Part shown: one piece after another, positions 45,255 through 54,772 of the stretch | Layout: each line of letters opens with the position of its first letter | How positions within the stretch are numbered: the first letter of the stretch is position 1 | From: an uncultured Muribaculaceae bacterium | GTDB taxonomy: Bacteria > Bacteroidota > Bacteroidia > Bacteroidales > Muribaculaceae | Assembly (NCBI GenBank): GCA_905233915.1 | Contig: CAJOFM010000003.1 | Location: 1 to 64,000 of the forward strand | DNA length: 64,000 nt | Direction of reading: 5' to 3' | Made by a program: the position numbers and the translations under genes | Notes under the pieces: generated by a model | Told to the model about the DNA's origin: nothing | The model's input: only the letters and a program-made list of their open reading frames with translations | Databases searched by the model: none

Positions 45255-45800
45255 ATGCTTCAATTTGGTATTGTTAAACGATGGCTTTGGATATTGATGC
45301 CGTTTGTTGCGGCATGGCTGTTTGTGTCTTGTGAGGGTGACCATGAGGTGATTGAGACCGATTGGACCACGCTCGAGACCGTAGAGTTGCAGAAACATTA
45401 CAACAAGTACATGGATGGTGACTGGGAGTATCAGTATGATGACAGCATCCACTTCATCGAGATGTCCTATTCTTTCAATACCAAGGACAGCACTTTCAGT
45501 GGCTATTATAATGAGTTGATTAACATGGCACCCACGTCAACCGATGACCCTAACTGGCAGTTGTTGTGGCAGGGTGAGTTTTCAGGCAAATGGGTGTTGC
45601 TGCACAGTGTGGACCTGGATCAGGATTACATCTACATGGGTAATATGGTATTCAATAATGTGCATGGTGTGTTGGCCAAATATGATGTGCTGGGAGGACG
45701 AGTCTTGTTCTACGGGGCCAGCAAAAACACACTGCGCGTGACGACGCCCCTGACTTTCAAGCGCATCGACATGCATCATCCTGTAAAGGATAAGGATTGA
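45255..45800 (+). CDS. Lipoprotein of unknown function
   Basis: The signal LWILMPFVAAWLFVSC has a lipobox at Cys26. The mature part of about 155 residues appears beta-rich (YQYDDSIHFIEMSYSFNTKDSTFSGYYNELI, WQLLWQGEFSGKWVLLHSVDLDQD), like a lipocalin-type barrel; a WxxxY pattern with Asp-rich turns repeats. No family recognised. It stands behind a terminator and so is probably its own unit. Confidence 0.8.
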   Translation: MLQFGIVKRWLWILMPFVAAWLFVSCEGDHEVIETDWTTLETVELQKHYNKYMDGDWEYQYDDSIHFIEMSYSFNTKDSTFSGYYNELINMAPTSTDDPNWQLLWQGEFSGKWVLLHSVDLDQDYIYMGNMVFNNVHGVLAKYDVLGGRVLFYGASKNTLRVTTPLTFKRIDMHHPVKDKD

Positions 45801-45851
45801 TTATAGACTTGTGGTTAGAAATTGGTAGGGAAACTCCTAGACTCCTAAGAA

Positions 45852-46499
45852 TTATTTTGGCATAAACCGTGACGGGTCTTCCTTGTCTTCAACGGGTTCT
45901 GGCACATCATTGTTGATGGTGCTGGCAGGTGGTGGAGTGGGGGACTGCTTGGCCTTGTGCACCTTGTGCAGGTTGCTCTCGATGCGGTTGTATTCCTGAC
46001 GCACATGGCGGCGGCCTTCCTCAAAGGTGTCATCGACGGCCTTCTCGATGGTGTCGTTGAACTTGAAGGGCAACAGCGAGATGATGGCCGACAGCAGTGA
46101 CAACGCCGTGAGTACAAACGACAGTTTATAGCCTATTCCCAACCCAATGATGGAAAAGCCTTCTCCCAGATCGTTGTCAGGCGCTACTTCGGGCTCATGT
46201 TGCAATAAGATGTCATGCGAGCTGTTGGTGTGCATGAAGAACCAAATGTACAACAGGATACAGGCAATGGTGCCCAGCACCCACCAGCGGCCTTTCAGGC
46301 AGTTCAGCCCGATGGCTCCAAAGATGGCGATGAAAGGTAGCAGGGCAAGGATGACATTGCCCAGCGAGAGTGATTGGGATATGGTGCCGGCTGTGAATTT
46401 AAGCCCAGTGACCGTGCCGATAAACGAGATGTCGTAGAACGGCAGGAACAAATAGCAGATGAGGGCCAGCACAAGCAATATATTGGTGATTGGTCTCAT
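45852..46499 (-). CDS. Membrane protein of unknown function
   Basis: About four membrane segments (NILLVLALICYLFLPF, VILALLPFIAIFGAIGL, WWVLGTIACILLYIWFF, LSFVLTALSLLSAIISLLPF) are followed by a cytoplasmic tail with a charged helix and a Pro-rich end. No family recognised. The start at 46499 is preferred; upstream in the longer frame lies a near-consensus -7 box (AATCTTTG), so that part is probably not translated. Confidence 0.72.
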   Translation of the reverse strand: MRPITNILLVLALICYLFLPFYDISFIGTVTGLKFTAGTISQSLSLGNVILALLPFIAIFGAIGLNCLKGRWWVLGTIACILLYIWFFMHTNSSHDILLQHEPEVAPDNDLGEGFSIIGLGIGYKLSFVLTALSLLSAIISLLPFKFNDTIEKAVDDTFEEGRRHVRQEYNRIESNLHKVHKAKQSPTPPPASTINNDVPEPVEDKEDPSRFMPK

Positions 46500-46691
46500 G
46501 AAAAGCTGTGTTAATGGCGGTTTTTTGGACCGCAAAGATTTGCGAAATTACAAAAGTTTGCTGAAAACTCGGGAGAATGAAACCAATTTTTTAACTTTTT
46601 CACGTTTGTTAGAGGGGATGACTCCCCAATAACGATAGCTGTCAGAAGGTTTCAACGACAGTTGGTGTGATAGTAGCGGTAGCTCCTTGTA

Positions 46692-47465
46692 CTATTGGGT
46701 TGCGGTGGCAAGCACCTGTTCGCAGAATTGCTGGTCTTGCTTGAGCCGGTCAAGAGCTTTTTTAGAGGCGCTCTGGTGGGATTCCTTCTTGCTGTAGCCC
46801 ACGGCGTCGCTGGCATAGATGCCACCCAGGATGACTGCCGTGCGGAAGACGGGGTTCTTGTCGCTATCGGTATAGGAGTCCACCAGTTCATACTCGATGG
46901 TGATGTGATACTTTTGGGTCCACTCGATGAGGCGTGACTTGAAGTTCTGCTCGGTCTTGACCAGGTTGTTCAGGTCAAAGTGCTTCTTGATGAGGCGGTT
47001 GATGATGAATTTGCGGCAGTGTTTGTAACCCTGATCCAGATAGATGGCGCCGACGAGGGCCTCGAGGGCGTTGCCGCAGATGTAGCTGTTGTGTGATGAC
47101 GAGTGGGTCAGGGCACGGACGTGAGAGTCAAGATGCAGGCTATTGCCGATGCGGTTCAAGCTCTCGCGTTGTACGATTTTGGCACGTGTCGAGGTGAGGA
47201 ATCCCTCATGCTTGCCAGGGTAAGTGTGGTAAAGGAAATCGGCGACCACGGTATCGAGCACGGCGTCGCCCAGATATTCCAGACGCTCGTTGTTGGCCCA
47301 ACTGCCATTGGCGAGTTTCACGGGCTTGGAGCGGTGCACCATGGCCAGTTCATAGGGGCGTATGTCGCGTGGATAGTAGCCAGTGATGCGGTGAATAAAA
47401 ACATAAAGCTCCTTTTCCTTGATGAAAAGGAGCTTTATAAGTGATATGGCGTTGCTGAATGGCAT
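46692..47465 (-). CDS. rnc: Ribonuclease III
   Basis: RNase III cuts double-stranded RNA in rRNA and mRNA processing. The signature ERLEYLGDAVLDTVVADFLY holds the catalytic acid residues, with NALEALVGAIYLDQGYKHCRKFI and the double-stranded RNA-binding domain (SRLIEWTQKYHITIEYELV to SKKALDRL) behind. The 257-residue length is normal. It is the third gene of the acpP-fabF-rnc operon. A long perfect hairpin is embedded in its first codons. Confidence 0.96.
   Translation of the reverse strand: MPFSNAISLIKLLFIKEKELYVFIHRITGYYPRDIRPYELAMVHRSKPVKLANGSWANNERLEYLGDAVLDTVVADFLYHTYPGKHEGFLTSTRAKIVQRESLNRIGNSLHLDSHVRALTHSSSHNSYICGNALEALVGAIYLDQGYKHCRKFIINRLIKKHFDLNNLVKTEQNFKSRLIEWTQKYHITIEYELVDSYTDSDKNPVFRTAVILGGIYASDAVGYSKKESHQSASKKALDRLKQDQQFCEQVLATATQ
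47403..47438. promoter_or_regulatory. 15-bp perfect hairpin inside the 5' coding part of rnc
   Basis: ATAAAGCTCCTTTTC (47403-47417) is exactly complementary to GAAAAGGAGCTTTAT (47424-47438), leaving a loop of six bases. In the mRNA it begins 27 bases after the rnc start codon. RNase III is known to cut its own message in E. coli, so a role in autocontrol is possible. Confidence 0.6.
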
Positions 47466-47485
47466 CTTGTCTTTATCCCAGCAGA

Positions 47486-48769
<1,284 letters not shown>

Positions 48770-48794
48770 GTGGTAAAGTGGAAATTAAAAGATA

Positions 48795-49037
48795 TTATTC
48801 GGCAGCCTTAGCTTCCTCAATGAACTTGATGGCGTCGCCTACGTTTTGGATGGTCTCAGACTTGTCATCGGGGATCTTGATGTCGAACTGCTTCTCAAAT
48901 TCCATGATCAGCTCAACGGTGTCCAGACTATCAGCACCCAGATCCTGGCTAAAAGTAGCCTCAGGAGTTACCTCAGACTCGCTAACACCTAACTTGTCAA
49001 CGATAATTTGTTTTACTCTTTCTTCAATTTCAGACAT
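48795..49037 (-). CDS. acpP: Acyl carrier protein
   Basis: The 80-residue acidic protein carries the phosphopantetheine attachment serine, Ser37, in [17 protein letters not shown]. It carries growing acyl chains in fatty acid synthesis. First gene of the acpP-fabF-rnc operon, one of the most conserved gene orders in bacteria. Confidence 0.98.
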   Translation of the reverse strand: MSEIEERVKQIIVDKLGVSESEVTPEATFSQDLGADSLDTVELIMEFEKQFDIKIPDDKSETIQNVGDAIKFIEEAKAAE

Positions 49038-49132
49038 AGTCGTAATTTTTAATTGTTATTGGTTAAAAATGTATGTTCACACTTTTGGATTTACTTGGGC
49101 TCGTTTCTTCCTTTGATGCAGGCATTTAGCTT

Positions 49133-49140
49133 CAAAGGTA
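49133..49140 (-). promoter_or_regulatory. -7 box of the acpP-fabF-rnc operon
   Basis: TACCTTTG on the minus strand, 95 bases before the acpP start, matches the -7 consensus. It would give a leader of about 88 bases. A -33 box is not clear. Confidence 0.5.
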
Positions 49141-49435
49141 CGGAATTTGCCCTAGATTTGAGACTGCAAAGGAAATACAATTTCTTCAAATAATAAAGAA
49201 AAATTTACTTAATTTGAGCCCCATTGAATATTTTTTAGACTTTAGTTGCGTGAAACACAGTGATTTTAAGTTTATTTTTAAAGATTTTACTACATTCCGT
49301 TGTTAAAAAATGTAATTATTTATTCCTTTTTTGCCCTTTGTGCTTTTCCTGAGAAGCCTTCCCGGCGCAAAAATCACCCATTGGACTGCACGAGTACCCT
49401 AGGGTTTAACCACACATGACAAAAATCATGCCAGA
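49141..49435. other. AT-rich intergenic region between rnz and acpP
   Basis: No gene or RNA family is recognised in this stretch, part of a 398-base gap. It is AT-rich with many T and A runs. Next to the rnz stop, CATGACAAAAATCATG (49416-49431) forms a short hairpin that may end the rnz transcript. Confidence 0.45.
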
Positions 49436-50371
49436 TTATTCCGGAAGAGGTCGAGGGGTGTTCAAGTCAACGACCAGACCTTCGTTGGCAAGGCGTGTGT
49501 TGGGAAAGATGCGGCAGGCCTCATCCAGCAGCGGCGTCTCATCTAAATAACGCTTGGAGAAATGACCCATGATAAGTTCTTTCACTCCAGCTTCACGCGC
49601 CACAGTCGCGGCTTCAAGCGATGTGCTGTGGTAGCGCTTGTGGGCCTTGACGTGCAGGCTGTGGTCATAGGTAGCCTCATGGTACAGCCAGTCCACACCT
49701 GTCACATATTTAATGACCCGTCGCGAGAACTTTGTGTCGCTGCAGTAGGCGTAGCTGATGGCGTTGTCGGCAGGTGTGGTTAATTGGTCATTGGGAATAA
49801 CGATTCCATCGGTGGTAACCCAGTCCTGTCCTTGCCTCAAGGAGTTCATGGCATAGTGGGGAACACCCAGGCGCTTGACCTCCTCGCCGATGATGTGTCG
49901 CTGTTTAGGCTTCTCGGCAAAAAGGAATCCCACGGCTGGAATGCGGTGCACAAGGGGAAAAGAGGTGACCGTAACCGCATCGTCTTCCCAGATGATGCGC
50001 TTGTGGGTGTCGATGATGTTGAATTTGACTTCAAACGGGCGTTCGCGGCAAAAGTAGTCAAGCAACTGCCCGAAAAGCTCGGCTCCGTCCTTGAAGGTGT
50101 GTATCGTCAGCGAGCTGGTGCGGTTCAGCAGCGCCATCGTCGATACCAGCCCTGGCAGGCCGAAACAGTGGTCGCCATGCAGATGGCTGATGAAGATGTG
50201 GTTGAGCCGCATCAGTTTGAGCTTCATGCGTCTAACGGCCAGCTGCGCACCCTCGCCGCAGTCAATCATCATCAGGTTGTCACGCACGTTGAGCACCTGG
50301 CATGAGGGCTGGTGGCGCGGCGTCATCGTCGCGCTTCCGCATCCCAGAATATTCAACTCCAACCTAGTCAT
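49436..50371 (-). CDS. rnz: Ribonuclease Z
   Basis: RNase Z trims the 3' end of tRNA precursors. The zinc motif is IFISHLHGDHCFGLPGLVSTMALL (HxHxDH), with further ligands in YCSDTKFS, LYHEATYDHS and MGHFSKRY. The 311-residue length is that of the short form. Its start overlaps the stop of the YfhO-like gene by four bases (ATGA). Confidence 0.96.
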   Translation of the reverse strand: MTRLELNILGCGSATMTPRHQPSCQVLNVRDNLMMIDCGEGAQLAVRRMKLKLMRLNHIFISHLHGDHCFGLPGLVSTMALLNRTSSLTIHTFKDGAELFGQLLDYFCRERPFEVKFNIIDTHKRIIWEDDAVTVTSFPLVHRIPAVGFLFAEKPKQRHIIGEEVKRLGVPHYAMNSLRQGQDWVTTDGIVIPNDQLTTPADNAISYAYCSDTKFSRRVIKYVTGVDWLYHEATYDHSLHVKAHKRYHSTSLEAATVAREAGVKELIMGHFSKRYLDETPLLDEACRIFPNTRLANEGLVVDLNTPRPLPE

Positions 50372-52701
50372 AATTTCTGCTGCAAAGGTACTTCACTTTT
50401 ACGATTTCTGCAATGGCCGCGTTGACTTCTCATGTCGATGATGAGGACAACGAGGGTCAAAACAAGTCCGGCCAGCGTCAGGAGCAGGCCCTCATGCAGC
50501 CCGCGTGGGAAGTACTTGAATTCTACTTGATGGTAACCTTTATCAACCATGACGGCCGATAGGCTTAGATTGACGGGATATATAGTGGTTTCCACACCGT
50601 CCACATAGCCCTTAAAGCCCTTGTCGCTCAACACGCTGAAGAAGAGCATGTTTTTCTCTGTCATGTTGACGGTGGCCTTAAAACCTCGGGTGTCTCCCGA
50701 GAAGGTGGTGCACACGTTTTTGCGGCGTGCTGTCACCAGACTGTCGATGGAAAGGTCGTTGCGGATCTCTCCCAGGGCAAGGACGCTGTTGGCGACGGAA
50801 ACGAGCGTGTCGGGCACAACCAGATTGGCCAGCATCTGTAACGGTATGTCGGCTTGACAGTCGGCAGCCATCAGCGAGTCGATCCGGCTTTGGCTGATGT
50901 AACTGTCATAGGTGAAGCCCATCGGGATGTAATATTTGTTGTCATAGATGGTATAGCCATCCCCTGCACGCCTGTTGCTCAAGCAGGCCTCGCGAGGGGC
51001 TTCAGGCCGCTTCAGCGAGTCGCACAGATGCCTATAATTGTCATATTCGATGATTTCTTTCACCGACATGAGGGCGTCAAATGAGACCGCATTCTTTTCG
51101 GCCTTGGCGGTGTTGACACCCATCCTGCTCCCGATAGCATTCAGCAACGGTGCCATCGTGTTATTCTGTACCGAGTTGAACGTTGAGACTGAAGGCCTGT
51201 TTTTGAGCATCGACACATTGGGAAACTGTGCCAGGAAATCGGTGCGCCATTCAAAGTTCCCGTTGTGGTAGGGGAGATGGTTGTCAAGCAGGTATTGCTT
51301 GATGCTGCCATACATCTCGGTGCGGTATTGGCTCTTGTTCATGAAATCGGTATTCATCAGCACGCTGACGGGGAAGTAAACCAGTGACATCACCACTACG
51401 CACCGCAACAGCGTGACGGTATTGTTATGCCTCACGTAGAGGAAGAGCAAAACCATCTGGAACACGAACAACGCTTGGGCTATAAGATTAATCATGAGGT
51501 CTGATCTGTCGAAAGCGGATCCATAGAACCGCTGGTTGCAGTATCGGCCTATCACATACGAAGCCGCCACACCCGCACAGCAGATGGCTGCATAAACCCA
51601 AAAATGACGCATCGTCAACCGCTGTTTCTCGTCAACAAATTTCATGCTGGCCAGGATGACAAACAAGGTGAATGCATAGGCCCACCTTGTGTATCCCGGA
51701 TTGGTGAAAAACGAGAACACATCGTTGAGCGGTGTTACATATAAGGCTATCGACACGACAATCAGTGAGCCAATCCAGCTACTGCGGCGCAGGGCATACA
51801 ATCCCGCGAGCAGCAGACCTATCACAGGAATGTTGGCTGCATTGCTGCCGAATGAATACACGAAAAATGCGGTATTGGGGCCCTCGACCAGTTTAGGTTC
51901 GAATAGTGTGTAGAGCCGCTCGATGCAGCCGATGAAGTCAAGATAAGATTTGCTTAATTGAAATGATTGGCGGGGATTTCCTTGAAAGTGGGCAACGGTG
52001 GGCAACAAGACGAAGCAGCTCAGTAACAAGCCAACACCCACCAGCAGCATACCATAGGCAACCCTTGCCGCGCTCGCGTGGATTTCTTTGAAACCCAGCC
52101 TGCACAGGGCATAAATCAGGGCGGCGACCATGCTGCAGGCGGCAAAATAATAGTTGATGAAGAACACGAGAAACGAAGCCAGGACCATGCACACTCCGTC
52201 ATAGCGCTCTCTCCTGATGAACCGTTCAATAGCTGTCAGCAAGAGTGGGAAGGCGATCATCGGTTCCAGGAAATGATAGTAGAACAGGTTGCTCACGGCA
52301 AAGGACGAGAAGGCATACATCAACGCGCCCACGACTGATGCGTCGGAGGAGATGGACATCTTTCTCAAATAAACGTAGGCGACCAGTCCAGTGCAGAGCA
52401 TCTTGAGCAGCAGTGTGAAGGTGATGCCATAGAGCATCCACTGGTCGGGAAAGAGGCAGTTGATCCACACAAATGGGCTCGTGAGCGTGTAGAAGGTGTA
52501 GCTGGCAATGAAGTTGTCACCGATGAGGTGGTTCCAGCTCCATAACGGGCAACCGCTCGTCAACATCCGCTTGGTCTCGATGATGAAGGGCACTTCCTGG
52601 CTTGCCATGTCGGTGGAAAGCACAAAACATCCGTTTTGTACCAGTGACGGAAAGATGCCGACAATTGTGATTAACAGTATGAATAGGCACAACTTCTTCA
52701 T
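50368..52701 (-). CDS. YfhO-like polytopic membrane protein
   Basis: About 777 residues with a dozen or more membrane segments in the first two thirds, a large extracytoplasmic part (TDFMNKSQYRTEMYGSIKQYLLDNH to KAEKNAVSFDALMSVKEIIEYDNY) and a last segment at the C-terminus. The layout and VVGALMYAFSSFAVSNLFYYHFLEPMIAFPLLLTAIERF match YfhO, a GT-C fold family linked to glycosylation of lipoteichoic acid in Firmicutes. It probably moves a sugar onto a surface polymer. The ATG at 52701 is chosen because a TATCTTTG box lies inside the longer frame. Confidence 0.85.
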   Translation of the reverse strand: MKKLCLFILLITIVGIFPSLVQNGCFVLSTDMASQEVPFIIETKRMLTSGCPLWSWNHLIGDNFIASYTFYTLTSPFVWINCLFPDQWMLYGITFTLLLKMLCTGLVAYVYLRKMSISSDASVVGALMYAFSSFAVSNLFYYHFLEPMIAFPLLLTAIERFIRRERYDGVCMVLASFLVFFINYYFAACSMVAALIYALCRLGFKEIHASAARVAYGMLLVGVGLLLSCFVLLPTVAHFQGNPRQSFQLSKSYLDFIGCIERLYTLFEPKLVEGPNTAFFVYSFGSNAANIPVIGLLLAGLYALRRSSWIGSLIVVSIALYVTPLNDVFSFFTNPGYTRWAYAFTLFVILASMKFVDEKQRLTMRHFWVYAAICCAGVAASYVIGRYCNQRFYGSAFDRSDLMINLIAQALFVFQMVLLFLYVRHNNTVTLLRCVVVMSLVYFPVSVLMNTDFMNKSQYRTEMYGSIKQYLLDNHLPYHNGNFEWRTDFLAQFPNVSMLKNRPSVSTFNSVQNNTMAPLLNAIGSRMGVNTAKAEKNAVSFDALMSVKEIIEYDNYRHLCDSLKRPEAPREACLSNRRAGDGYTIYDNKYYIPMGFTYDSYISQSRIDSLMAADCQADIPLQMLANLVVPDTLVSVANSVLALGEIRNDLSIDSLVTARRKNVCTTFSGDTRGFKATVNMTEKNMLFFSVLSDKGFKGYVDGVETTIYPVNLSLSAVMVDKGYHQVEFKYFPRGLHEGLLLTLAGLVLTLVVLIIDMRSQRGHCRNRKSEVPLQQKL

Positions 52702-52761
52702 GATCAGCGACTTCAATCGCATTGCCCTATAGATGGCTGCGATATGCTCGTTCTTGGGAGG

Positions 52762-52769
52762 CAAAGATA
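52762..52769 (-). promoter_or_regulatory. -7 box of the YfhO-like gene and rnz
   Basis: TATCTTTG on the minus strand. The predicted start near 52755 leaves a leader of about 55 bases before the ATG at 52701 and rules out the ATG at 52836. No -33 TTTG is seen. Confidence 0.55.
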
Positions 52770-52812
52770 GTGTTTTTATGGAGTATGCGCGTCGATATGC
52801 ATACAAAAAAAT

Positions 52813-52900
52813 GTATGGATGTTTCACAACAACCATACACTTTAAACCTTAAAAATCTAATCCTATGAAAAAACTGCTGCAAAATTACTGGTATCGATGA
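52813..52900 (+). other. Orphan leader-like element: hairpin plus 11-codon frame
   Basis: A stem TGTATGG/CCATACA (52813-52840) is followed by an A-rich stretch and a short frame ATG AAA AAA CTG CTG to TGA (52865-52900) encoding MKKLLQNYWYR. The end of the frame is itself a small palindrome, GGTATCGATGATACC. It resembles a gene start of this group of bacteria, but no plus-strand gene follows. It may be a leader remnant or a small RNA. Confidence 0.35.
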
Positions 52901-53040
52901 TACCGTGCAAATTTTCAGCAATAATATTTGTAAAAATGCATTGAAAAATTGTTAAAATCAACCATAACCGCTTCCGGTAGGGTCCAAAAATACCATTTTT
53001 GCCCTTTTTCTCTGTAAATCAGAAAACAACGGAATTGCCG
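52901..53040. other. Intergenic stretch, nothing recognised
   Basis: AT-rich sequence between the orphan leader-like element and the terminator of the repeat-rich protein gene. I see no gene, RNA family or clear promoter here. Confidence 0.5.
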
Positions 53041-53082
53041 AAAAAAGAGTGGCGGGCTACCGCTTTCGGCAGGCCGCCACCC
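53041..53082 (-). terminator. Terminator of the repeat-rich secreted protein gene
   Basis: GTGGCGG pairs with CCGCCAC and the inner TACCG with CGGCA, giving a long stem. On the minus strand CTCTTTTTTCGG follows. It lies about 45 bases after the stop codon. Confidence 0.78.
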
Positions 53083-53124
53083 ATTGGGAATTGTTTAATT
53101 ATGCGTATGAATTATAACTGTTTT

Positions 53125-54567
53125 TTAGTAACCGATCGACATTGTCGTGTAGTAGTCACCATAGCTCTCGTTCAGTGACAGGGTGACCCATCCGGTGTTG
53201 TTGCCGCCATACCAGCTGATCGTCATGCCGTCACGATATACGGGAGGACCATAGAGGCGGGACAGGCTCTTGTACACTCTGTTATAGCGTCCCAGATCGT
53301 AGTAGCTGCTGTGATATACAAACTGAGCGTTTACCAGTCGGTCGTAATCATAGTTGAGCATTACATCGGGCCAGTAGAGGTTGAGCATGGGCACATCCCT
53401 CAGGTAGATGATGCCGTCGGCATAGCCATCGATGAAGTAACCGTTGTAGTACAGATGGTCGAGCGAAGCCTCATAGAGCGTGCCGAACATGATACCCAGG
53501 ATACGGTCGATGACAGGAGCTCCGGCGTAGGGGTGCCATCCAGCGGGAATCACAGGGCGGTACCATACCAGGGGAGCGGGACGGTGAGCGCGTACGGGAG
53601 GAGGCAGCGGACGGCTCCAGCTGTGGTGTGAATAGTTCCAAGCAAACTCGTTGCGATAGTGGTGGCCGTTGTAGTCATAGCGGTGGTTGTGATTGTAACC
53701 TTGGTTGCCTCCATGCTTGCCGCTGTCACCATGACGTCCATTGTGGTTGCCATGCCCCTTGTTGCCATTACGGTCATTATCATGCTTGCCGTTGTTGCCG
53801 GGGCGGTTGCCATTGTTACCAGGACGGTTGCCGTTATTGCCATTGCCCTTGCCCTTGTGGTCGTTGTCAATGCCGCCATTGCCGTTCCTGTTACCTCTGT
53901 CGCCGCGGTTGCCCTTACGGTCGTTATCAAATTTGCCCTTGTTGTCACCAGGCTTGTCCATGCCGCCCTTGTTGCTGTCGATACCGGGCTTGGTGCTCTT
54001 GATGCTGCTGCCGATGGTATTGTCGCTGCGCTGCAGGGTCGAGTTGTGGCTGGAAACAGTGCTCTTGGTGTTATCGCCGCCGCGGGTAGTGGCTCCACGA
54101 ATGACGCTGGTACCACTATTACTGCTTTGGCTGCTGCGGCTCACCTGCGGGGTGGTCGCGCTGCGGCTCGAGGTAGTGGAACTGCTACGGCTCACCTGCG
54201 GGGTGGAAGCGCTGCTGCGGCTCGAGGTTGAGCTGCTACGGCTCACCTGCGGGGTAGTTGCGGTGCGGCTCGAAGTGGAGCTGCTACGGCTCACCTGCGG
54301 GGTGGAAGCACTGCTGCGGCTCGAGGTTGAGCTGCTGCGGCTTACCTGCGGGGTGGCTGAACTGCGGCTCGTGCTAGGGCTGCTGTTGCGTGTCACCGTT
54401 GGTGCCGATGCGTTGCTTGAACGAGAGACAGCTGCCGACTGGCTTCTGCTGCTGGTGCTGCCTCCTTGAGAACGACTGCGGCCTTGGGCCGAGGCGTCGG
54501 ATGCGCCGAAGATCAGGCATCCCATGAGCGCGAAGCTCATCATCATTTTTGTAACAGAAGTTTTCAT
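53125..54567 (-). CDS. Secreted repeat-rich protein of unknown function
   Basis: A signal peptide (MMMSFALMGCLIFGASDASAQ) is followed by three regions. Residues 30-165 are Ser/Arg/Thr-rich with five units of a TPQVSRSSSTSSR-type repeat. Residues 190-310 are Gly/Asn/Lys/His-rich and low in complexity. The last 170 residues form a folded, Tyr/Trp-rich domain (PLVWYRPVIPAGWHPYAG, YWPDVMLNYDYDRLVNAQFVYHSS). The layout suggests a long flexible stalk carrying a binding domain in the periplasm or at the surface. No family recognised. Confidence 0.82.
   Translation of the reverse strand: MKTSVTKMMMSFALMGCLIFGASDASAQGRSRSQGGSTSSRSQSAAVSRSSNASAPTVTRNSSPSTSRSSATPQVSRSSSTSSRSSASTPQVSRSSSTSSRTATTPQVSRSSSTSSRSSASTPQVSRSSSTTSSRSATTPQVSRSSQSSNSGTSVIRGATTRGGDNTKSTVSSHNSTLQRSDNTIGSSIKSTKPGIDSNKGGMDKPGDNKGKFDNDRKGNRGDRGNRNGNGGIDNDHKGKGNGNNGNRPGNNGNRPGNNGKHDNDRNGNKGHGNHNGRHGDSGKHGGNQGYNHNHRYDYNGHHYRNEFAWNYSHHSWSRPLPPPVRAHRPAPLVWYRPVIPAGWHPYAGAPVIDRILGIMFGTLYEASLDHLYYNGYFIDGYADGIIYLRDVPMLNLYWPDVMLNYDYDRLVNAQFVYHSSYYDLGRYNRVYKSLSRLYGPPVYRDGMTISWYGGNNTGWVTLSLNESYGDYYTTMSIGY
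54130..54375. repeat. In-frame tandem repeat, units of about 48-51 bp
   Basis: Five units coding for TPQVSRSSSTSSR(S/T)(S/A)(A/T)S-like peptides, marked by recurring GCTCACCTGCGGGGT on the plus strand. The DNA is highly conserved between units, so copy number may vary between strains. Confidence 0.85.
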
Positions 54568-54708
54568 AATTGTGTTGTATTAATAGTTCAACAAGTTATT
54601 TCAAAATTCGTTTCGTTTGTCTTTTAGACCGCAATCCCCATGCCAGGTTTAAGCCGTATATGCGTGATAAGCCCGCCAAACCGCCCCATCGGGCATAATC
54701 ATGCGACA

Positions 54709-54741
54709 AATCGCCCATTTTCATAGATGAATAGGGCGATT
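54709..54741. terminator. Hairpin after queA
   Basis: AATCGCCC pairs with GGGCGATT across a 17-base loop, about 30 bases past the queA stop. There is no good T-run on the minus strand, so termination here is uncertain. Confidence 0.4.
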
Positions 54742-54772
54742 GCTTTTCAGTTTATCGTGATGTTTTGGTCGT

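Noticed and set aside
54130-54375. Possible CRISPR or mobile repeat
   Set aside because: The repeats are in frame and code for a Ser/Arg peptide within one secreted protein.
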